DNA from: Lysobacterales bacterium
GTDB lineage: Bacteria; Pseudomonadota; Gammaproteobacteria; Xanthomonadales; Xanthomonadaceae
Direction: 5' to 3'
DNA length: 64,000 nucleotides
Assembly: GCA_019510195.1 (NCBI GenBank)
Contig: JAEKKW010000057.1
Span: 1-64,000 of the forward strand
The notes under the pieces are model-generated. The model was not told where the DNA came from. It made no database searches and saw only the letters and a list, made by a program, of their open reading frames with translations. The translations under genes and the position numbers were made by a program. The stretch's first letter is position 1. Each line of letters begins with the position of its first letter. Positions 57,229 to 64,000 of the stretch are shown here, in pieces.

Positions 57229-59106
57229 ATGCGGCACGAGACGCGAATGCAGCGAATGACGGCGGCCACCGGGCGACGGGCGATCCTCCTCGCCGGGCTG
57301 GTGCTGGCCGCGTGCGTGCGCGCGCCGTCGCAGCCGGATGCGGATTCGGCCGAAGCGCTGCGCCGCGGCATCGTCACCGTCGGCGGCGACGAACGCTCGC
57401 ATTACAACCTGAACTGGATCCCGCCGGTCGCGGAGCTCGATGGTGCGGGGATTGCCGGTGCATTGCGCGAAGCCGGGCGCCAGTTGCAGCGTGGCCACCT
57501 CTACCAGGACGCGAACTCCACGTTGCCACTGCTGTTCGCGGTACTGCGCAGCGATCCCGCCAATGCAGATGCGCTGGAATTGCGCCTGCGGGCGATTCGC
57601 CAGCTGATTGTGCGTGGCGAGGCCGCGATCCACGACAACGCCGGCGGCTGGCCGGGCGCCGCCGCGGAAGCGCACCAGATCGCCGCGGTGCTGCGGGTGG
57701 CGGATGCCAACGACCCCGGTGTCCAGCGTTACCTTGGCCGCCTCGATGCCTCGGATGGACTTGACGCGTTGCTGCTGCTCGGGGAACGCGATCTCGGGGA
57801 AGGGCGCCTGGGCGAAATCGCCGTCGGTGCCCGCACCGACTTCGGTGAAGTGTTGCGCAATCGCCCCGGCGACGTGCGCGCGATCTCCGGATTGCAGCGG
57901 ACCCGCGACGCGATGATCGCGCAGGCGCAGGTCGCGGCCGATGCGCACGATTACGCCAACGTGGTGGCGTGGATGCGCCACGCGCAGGCGACCGATGGCG
58001 ATCGCCAGGTGATCGCCGCGGCATGGCGGCGCTTCGAAAGCCAGCGCCTGCGGCAGGTGCAATCGATGTATGTCGATGCGCGAATCCGCCTGCAGGATCC
58101 GTCGCAGCGCGGCGCGATCGACGCCGCGGGCGCGTTGCTGCTGGAAATGCCCCGTGTCGCGGTGACCGATGATGGCTCTGTGGCCGATCTCGCGCGGCGG
58201 ATCGATCTCGCGACGCATTATGGACAGTTCTTGCCGGGCCAGGAATTCAGCGAAGCCCTGCGTGTCGGCGGTGCGGCGCCGTTGATGCGGGTGGTGCCGG
58301 CCGGCAGTTTCATGATGGGTGCGGATCCGCACGAACCCAGCCCGAGCAAGGCGGAATCGCCGGCGCACAGGGTGGTGTTCATGCGCGGTTTCGCGCTGGG
58401 CGCGACCGAAGTGCGGGTGGATGATTACGCGCGCTTCGTCGCTGCCACCGGCTACCGCACGCGCGCGGAACGCCGCGGCAATTCGATCGTCTATGACGAG
58501 CGCAGTGGCAATTTCGCCCGCCGCAGCGGTGTCAGCTGGCGCGACGATTACGCCGGGCAACCCTCGCACGGCGATCTGCCGGTGCTGCACCTCGACGTGC
58601 GCGATGCCGAAGCCTATGTCGACTGGCTGCGCACCCAGACCGGACGCGCCTACCACCTGCCGACCGAGGCGGAATTCGAATATGCCCTGCGTGCTGGCGG
58701 CCAGGGCAAATTCCCGTGGGGCGATGGCGTCCCGCCGATGGGCGCAGGCAATCTGACCGGGGCGCTCGACGTTTCGCCGAGCGGCCATCGCTGGGCCAAT
58801 GCCTTCCGCGGATACGGCGACGGCCATTGGGGGCCTGCCCCGGTGGCGAGTGATGCCGCGAATGCATTCGGTCTTCACGATCTTGCCGGCAATGTCAGCG
58901 AGTGGGTCGCCGATTGCTGGCACCAGGGTTACCGGCGCGCGCCCGCCGATGGCGCCGCGTGGTTCAATCCTGGCTGCCGCAGCCGGGTGGTGCGTGGCGG
59001 GTCGTGGGCGGGGGCACCGGATCAGGTACGCTCGTCATGGCGCGTGGCGCAGGCCGGCGACATCACCAATGCGCGCACCGGTTTCCGTGTCGCGCGCGAT
59101 CTTTGA
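57229..59106 (+). CDS. FGE-sulfatase (SUMF1-like) domain lipoprotein
   Basis: Lipobox LVLAAC; C-terminal PAGSFMMGADP...LPTEAEFEYALRAGGQGKFPWGDG...FGLHDLAGNVSEWVADCW...RVVRGGSW...GFRVARDL. Confidence 0.88.
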   Translation: MRHETRMQRMTAATGRRAILLAGLVLAACVRAPSQPDADSAEALRRGIVTVGGDERSHYNLNWIPPVAELDGAGIAGALREAGRQLQRGHLYQDANSTLPLLFAVLRSDPANADALELRLRAIRQLIVRGEAAIHDNAGGWPGAAAEAHQIAAVLRVADANDPGVQRYLGRLDASDGLDALLLLGERDLGEGRLGEIAVGARTDFGEVLRNRPGDVRAISGLQRTRDAMIAQAQVAADAHDYANVVAWMRHAQATDGDRQVIAAAWRRFESQRLRQVQSMYVDARIRLQDPSQRGAIDAAGALLLEMPRVAVTDDGSVADLARRIDLATHYGQFLPGQEFSEALRVGGAAPLMRVVPAGSFMMGADPHEPSPSKAESPAHRVVFMRGFALGATEVRVDDYARFVAATGYRTRAERRGNSIVYDERSGNFARRSGVSWRDDYAGQPSHGDLPVLHLDVRDAEAYVDWLRTQTGRAYHLPTEAEFEYALRAGGQGKFPWGDGVPPMGAGNLTGALDVSPSGHRWANAFRGYGDGHWGPAPVASDAANAFGLHDLAGNVSEWVADCWHQGYRRAPADGAAWFNPGCRSRVVRGGSWAGAPDQVRSSWRVAQAGDITNARTGFRVARDL

Positions 59107-59131
59107 AGAAGGGAATTCCAGGAGAACCGCC

Positions 59132-60040
59132 ATGCAGATCGATCCCGAAGCCCAGTACCCGCAGCGACGCGGGTTCGGATTCAGCCCGCGACTGATCATC
59201 GTCCTGCTGATCGCGTTGTACGGTGCCTGGAAGTGGTTCTCCTCGGCGCAGATCCAGCCGGAGACCGGCGAGAAGGTCCATATCGACGCCAGCATCACGC
59301 CGCAGCAGGAATCGGCGATGGGCCTGCAGGCCTATGAAGAGGTGATGCAGCAGGAACAGCCGGTCGATCCCAATTCACAGCTCGCGCAGCAGGTGCGCGC
59401 GGTCGCGGCTCGCCTGATCAAGGTGATTCCCGCGGTGGAAGACCAGCTGGCGAAGGAACACGGCGGACAATCGCAGCATGTCGAGAACAGTTTCAGTTGG
59501 GACGTGAACGTGCTGAAGTCCGACCAGGTGAACGCCTTTTGCCTGCCGGGCGGCAAGATCGCGGTCTATACCGGCCTGATTCCGGTGGCGCAGAACGCCG
59601 ATGCGATCGCGGTCGTGCTCGGGCACGAGATCACCCATGCGCTGCTGCGCCATGGTGCGCAACGGATGACGCGGCAGAATCTGGAGAAGCTCGGTGCGAT
59701 GGCCGGCGCGGTCAGCGGCATCGATCCCAACTTGCAGAATGCGGTGTTTTCGGCCTACGGCGTCACTTCGCAGTTGCCGTATGCGCGCAGGCAGGAAACC
59801 CAGGCCGATGAAATGGGCCTGATGCTGGCCGCCGCGGCCTGTTTCGATCCGCAGCAGGCAATCCCGCTGTGGCAGCGCATGGAGCAGGGCGAGCAGGGCA
59901 ATGCGCCGCCGGAATACGCATCGACCCACCCCAGTGCCGGCACCCGCATCGCCGATCTGCAACGATTGATGCCGAAGGCGATGCAGTACCGCGCGCAGTT
60001 CTGCGGCGGCGGCAACGGCGCCAGCGTTTCGACACAGTAG
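59132..60040 (+). CDS. M48-family metalloprotease
   Basis: VLGHEITHALLRHGAQRM; QADEMGLMLAAAACFDP; N-terminal TM. Confidence 0.92.
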   Translation: MQIDPEAQYPQRRGFGFSPRLIIVLLIALYGAWKWFSSAQIQPETGEKVHIDASITPQQESAMGLQAYEEVMQQEQPVDPNSQLAQQVRAVAARLIKVIPAVEDQLAKEHGGQSQHVENSFSWDVNVLKSDQVNAFCLPGGKIAVYTGLIPVAQNADAIAVVLGHEITHALLRHGAQRMTRQNLEKLGAMAGAVSGIDPNLQNAVFSAYGVTSQLPYARRQETQADEMGLMLAAAACFDPQQAIPLWQRMEQGEQGNAPPEYASTHPSAGTRIADLQRLMPKAMQYRAQFCGGGNGASVSTQ

Positions 60041-60045
60041 GTCGA

Positions 60046-60417
60046 TCAGTCCGGACGCGGTGTTGCCATCACCCGCTTGATGGTCGGCACCAGCGCCTGC
60101 AGGTGGTTCTTGTCGACCACGGCTTCCGCCTGCGCCAACAGCGGTTGCAGTGCGGGATCATCGACGGCGCCGACGCAGAACGCGAAGGGAACATCCGGCC
60201 ATGCGCGTTTGACCAGCGCGTGAAGTTCGCTGCCGTGCAAGCTGCCGGGCAGACGCGAATCGCACAACACCAGATCGGGCGCGGGATTCGCCAATGCCTG
60301 CATCAGTGGCTGGCGTCCGTTCACCCAGTCCAATTGCAGCGCAGGCCATTCATCCAGCAACTCCATCCGGATCAGCTCGGCGTCGCTCTCCATGTCCTCG
60401 ATCAGCAGGATGCGCAT
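60046..60417 (-). CDS. Receiver-only response regulator
   Basis: MRILLIEDMESDAELIR; PDLVLCDSRLPG; VVDKNH. Confidence 0.85.
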   Translation of the reverse strand: MRILLIEDMESDAELIRMELLDEWPALQLDWVNGRQPLMQALANPAPDLVLCDSRLPGSLHGSELHALVKRAWPDVPFAFCVGAVDDPALQPLLAQAEAVVDKNHLQALVPTIKRVMATPRPD

Positions 60418-60424
60418 CGGATGG

Positions 60425-60862
60425 TCAGTGTGCCGGTGCTTCGTTGATCGTGCCCCAGAACTGACCGATGGTGCGCACGGTTTCGAAATATTTGTCGATG
60501 TCGTGCGGCTTGACCACGTAAGCGTTCACGCCCAGGTCCCAGCAGTTGGCGACATCGCGTTCTTCACGCGACGACGACAGGATCACGATGGGCATGTGCC
60601 GGAATTCGTTGTCGGCACGCAGGGCGCGCAACACCTCGACGCCATCCATGCGCGGCATCTTGATGTCGAGCAGGACCACCGCCGGCATGTTGGGATCGCG
60701 CCCATCGTATTTGCCGCGGCGATGGAGATAATCGAGCGCTTCCACGCCGTCTTCGACATGCACCACGGGATTGGCGACATGCGCTTCCTGCAGGGCGTCG
60801 ATGGTCATCTCGGCGTCGGCGCGGCTGTCTTCCGCGAGCAGGATGGGGCGGAGCGGAGTCAT
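60425..60862 (-). CDS. Receiver-only response regulator (Rcp1-like)
   Basis: PILLAEDSRADAEMTIDAL; PAVVLLDIKMPRMDGVEVLRALR; VILSSS; YVVKPHD. Confidence 0.9.
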   Translation of the reverse strand: MTPLRPILLAEDSRADAEMTIDALQEAHVANPVVHVEDGVEALDYLHRRGKYDGRDPNMPAVVLLDIKMPRMDGVEVLRALRADNEFRHMPIVILSSSREERDVANCWDLGVNAYVVKPHDIDKYFETVRTIGQFWGTINEAPAH

Positions 60863-62289
60863 TGCGTTGATGATGAAACCTCGGTGTTGAAGGGATTATC
60901 CAGCATCGCCGGCAAGACGAAGCGAAATTCGCTGCCGACACCCGGCTTTGATTCAGCACGGATGTCGCCGCCATGGCGCACCAGGACACGACGGGTGCTG
61001 GCGAGGCCGATTCCGGTGCCTTCGAATTCCTCGGTCTTGTGCAGGCGCTGGAACACGCCGAACAGCTTGCCGGCGTAAGCCATGTCGAAACCGATGCCGT
61101 TGTCGCGCACCCTGAATTCATGGCTGCCGTCGTCGAGGCGGTGGTGGCGGATTTCGATGCGCGGATCGGGCCGCTTGGAACTGTATTTGACCGCGTTGCC
61201 GAGCAGGTTGTCCCAGACCTGGCGCATCATGTTGCCGTCGGCAACGACGATCGGTAACGGATCGATGTCCCATTGCACGGCAGCAGCGCGCGGATCGGTG
61301 GCTTCCAGCATCGCGCGCGTCTCCTCCACCTGGGATCGCATGTCGACCGGATGCAGGCGCAGGGCGTGGCGTCCAAGCTGCGAATACACCAGCAGGTCAT
61401 CGACCAGCGCAGCCATCCTGCGGTCCGCGTTCTGGATGGTATCGATGTAATGCAGCGCCTTCGTGTCGATCTGCTCGCCGAGATGGCGTTTCAGTTTCTC
61501 GGTGAATCCGGCGATGTGCCGCAACGGTGCGCGCAGGTCGTGGGATACGGAATAGCTGAAGGCTTCGAGTTCGCGATTGGCATCGGAGAGCTGTTCGATC
61601 TTGCCGGTCAGCTGCCGGGCCAGTTGCTGGATGTGCTGCTCCGATGATTTCTGCGCGCTCACGTCGCTGACAGTCAGCAACGACAGCGGTGGCCCGCCAT
61701 GTTGTTGGGACAGGCGGCGGGCGTTCAGCAGCACGATGCGCGAGGCGCCGTCGCGCGTGGTCTGGGTGTGCTCGAAATCCCACAGTTCGCGATTGCGCAC
61801 GAAGACATCGTGCAGGCGCTGGCCGATTTCCGGGCGCGCCCAGGCGGCGTTGCCGATCTCCACCAGTGATTTCCCGACCAGCGACCCGCTGCCGTCGCCG
61901 TAGAGTTCCTCGAAGGCGTGGTTGTGCATCACCACGCGTTGCGCCGGATCGAGCAGCACAACGGGATCGCGCATCGCCTCGAACACCGCATCCGAGCGCG
62001 AGATTGCGCGGCGGAGATCGAGTTCGGCGAGCAGGCGGCGGGCATTCTGGCGATACATCAGGAGCACCAGCAACAGCAGCAGGCCGAGTTGCAGCAACAT
62101 GCAGGCCAGCCGCAATGCATGGATGCGATCCGATGCGATCAGCGCCAGGTCGCCGGCGGCCGGACCTTTCGCTGCGCCGACTGCCTGATAGATGATCACG
62201 TAGGGTGCGACCACGATCACGACGATCATGACGATCAGGAGCCACAAGCCCCAGAAGGAACGACGGCGCTGGCGTTCGAGAATATCCAT
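60859..62289 (-). CDS. PAS-domain sensor histidine kinase
   Basis: Two TM segments; PAS; H-box FSYSVSHDLRAPLRHIAGF; N-box QVWDNLLGNAVKYSS; G-boxes. Start could be further upstream (to 62346). Confidence 0.92.
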   Translation of the reverse strand: MDILERQRRRSFWGLWLLIVMIVVIVVAPYVIIYQAVGAAKGPAAGDLALIASDRIHALRLACMLLQLGLLLLLVLLMYRQNARRLLAELDLRRAISRSDAVFEAMRDPVVLLDPAQRVVMHNHAFEELYGDGSGSLVGKSLVEIGNAAWARPEIGQRLHDVFVRNRELWDFEHTQTTRDGASRIVLLNARRLSQQHGGPPLSLLTVSDVSAQKSSEQHIQQLARQLTGKIEQLSDANRELEAFSYSVSHDLRAPLRHIAGFTEKLKRHLGEQIDTKALHYIDTIQNADRRMAALVDDLLVYSQLGRHALRLHPVDMRSQVEETRAMLEATDPRAAAVQWDIDPLPIVVADGNMMRQVWDNLLGNAVKYSSKRPDPRIEIRHHRLDDGSHEFRVRDNGIGFDMAYAGKLFGVFQRLHKTEEFEGTGIGLASTRRVLVRHGGDIRAESKPGVGSEFRFVLPAMLDNPFNTEVSSSTQ

Positions 62290-62400
62290 GCGGTCCGTGC
62301 GGAAGCCAAGAATCGATGCTCGCATGGGCGCGTCAAGGCAGTGCAAAGGCCGCAGCCATCTCGGCTACCATGGCCGTTTCAGCCGAAACGAGAACCGTCA

Positions 62401-63959
62401 TGGCCGCACCCCGGGCATTGTGTCTTCCGCTGTTTGCCGTCGTCGGCATCGCCGCGGCTGCCGATCACACCATGACTTCGGGACTGGGCATGAGTCCGGA
62501 ACAGAAGGCGGTGGTGTTCGAACAGGCGGAGCTTGCGTTTGCCGTCGATCCCGCGGCGAAATCATTGGACGGCGATGCCGTGCTCACGTTCAAGGCGAAG
62601 TCGCCGCTGTCGCGTTTCGCGCTGGAATTCGATCCGCGTTACGCGATCACGGCATTCGAGGTCGATGGTGTCGCGCTGGCGGCGCAGGATCGCCCGGACA
62701 ACGAAGGCCGCATCGAATTCACGCTGCCGAAGGCCGTGTCCGTCTGGGCCACCGCGCCGACGGGCGAGCCGTGGGTGGCGACGGCGGTGGAAGGCGAGGG
62801 CTGCGACCTGCTGTGGCCCTGCATCGATCACCCGATGGGCAAGCCGTTGCGGGTGATCCAGCACATCACCGTTCCCGCGGAATTGACCGCGGCCAGCAAT
62901 GGCCGCCTGCTCGGCGTCGACAGGAACGACAAGACCTGGACCTGGAACTGGTCGGCGCGCCAGCCGGATACCTACGCGATCGCGCTCAACGTCGGGCCGT
63001 ACGAGCTGTTGCACAGCGACTATCGCAGCCGTTACGGCAACAGCATGCCGATGGATTTCTACTATCTGCGCGGCAATCGCGCCAAGGCCGAAGGCCTGTA
63101 CGCCGAACTGCCGAAGATGATCGATTTCTTCGAGGAGGTCGTCGGTCCCTATCCGTGGAGCGACGACAAGGTCGGCGTGGTGGAAACGCCGCACCTGGGC
63201 ATGGAACACCAGACCATCAATGCCTACGGCAACGACTACAAGAAGGACATCAACGGTTACGACTGGTTGATGCAGCACGAGTTCGCCCACGAGTGGTTCG
63301 GCAACCAGATGACCAATGCCGACTACGACGATTTCTGGCTGCACGAAGGTTTCGCGATGTACATGCAACCGCTGTACCTGGAATGGTTGCGCGGACGCAT
63401 GTACTACGACGCCGAGATGCTGCGCCAGCGCGGCCTGATCGCCGGCAAGCACCCGATGGTCGCCGGCCGCAGCCGCCCGAACGGAACCGCGGAATCGGAA
63501 GCGATCGATCCGGGCACCGATGTCTATTACAAGGGCGCGTGGATCCTGCATACCTTGCGCCACCAGATCGGCGATCGCGCCTTCCGCGCATCGATGCGGA
63601 TGCTGGTGTACGGACGCCTCGACCCCAAGCCCGGCAACTTCAAGCCGCGTTACGCCACGACGAAGGATTACGTCAATGCGGTGAACCGCATCACCGGCAA
63701 GGACTGGAACTGGTTCTTCGATGTCTATCTGCACGGCGCGGTGATGCCGCGCCTGGACGTCGAGCGCGCCGGCGGCAAGTTGAAGCTGCACTGACCGATG
63801 ACGCAGGGCAGGGGTGAAGTCGCGATCGCCGCGAACGAGAGCTACACCGTCGATCCCGACAACATGGTCTTGCGCGATGCCCCGGAAATCGCCGTGTGGA
63901 AAGCCGATGCCGCTGCGCGTGCCAAGGCCGCCGCAGGCAAAGCCAGGGAGAGCAAGTGA
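62401..63959 (+). pseudogene. M1-family metallopeptidase, apparently interrupted (in-frame TGA at 63792-63794; two probable internal deletions)
   Basis: HLGMEHQTINAYG, HEFAHEWFGNQMT + downstream Glu; after stop, same-frame PMTQGRGEVAIAANESYTVDPDNMVLRDAPEIAVWKADAAARAKAAAGKARESK resembles the family C-terminus. Confidence 0.75.
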
Positions 63960-64000
63960 TGGGCGCGCTGACTTCGCCTTCGGCATTGCGCTTCCTTGCG

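Noticed and set aside
63792-63794. TGA as selenocysteine or readthrough codon in the M1 peptidase
   Set aside because: The family segment expected at this point is missing altogether, so a recoded stop does not explain it; no SECIS-like structure was evident.

Overview
High-GC chromosomal window from a gammaproteobacterium, most likely Lysobacteraceae (Xanthomonadaceae), judged from protein sequences and gene order. It is dominated by housekeeping genes: nth, uvrA, rplU-rpmA-obgE, murJ-ribF-ileS-lspA-ispH, radA, ffh-rpsP-rimM-trmD-rplS, mutS, pncC/cinA, lexA-recA-recX-alaS-csrA, rnd, tRNA-Thr(CGT) and tRNA-Ser(GCT). Accessory pieces include a marR/OMF/emrA/emrB-type efflux operon, MFS and MATE exporters, a WYL regulator-GST-GFA cassette, an Lrp/PLP-lyase divergent pair, a histidine kinase with two receiver-only regulators, and an FGE-sulfatase-like lipoprotein. 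I saw no CRISPR array, prophage, transposase or obvious defence system. The most unusual signal is a set of five apparent short deletions in otherwise intact, conserved genes: rpsT (out of frame, middle of S20 missing), the uvrA 5' end, a YchJ-family gene cut off at the lexA operator, and two places in one M1 aminopeptidase gene, one of which creates an in-frame stop. This is either an assembly artefact (collapsed gaps) or genuine gene erosion; read mapping would decide. Other leads are a triple-hairpin candidate sRNA upstream of radA and several clean operator palindromes next to their presumed regulators.
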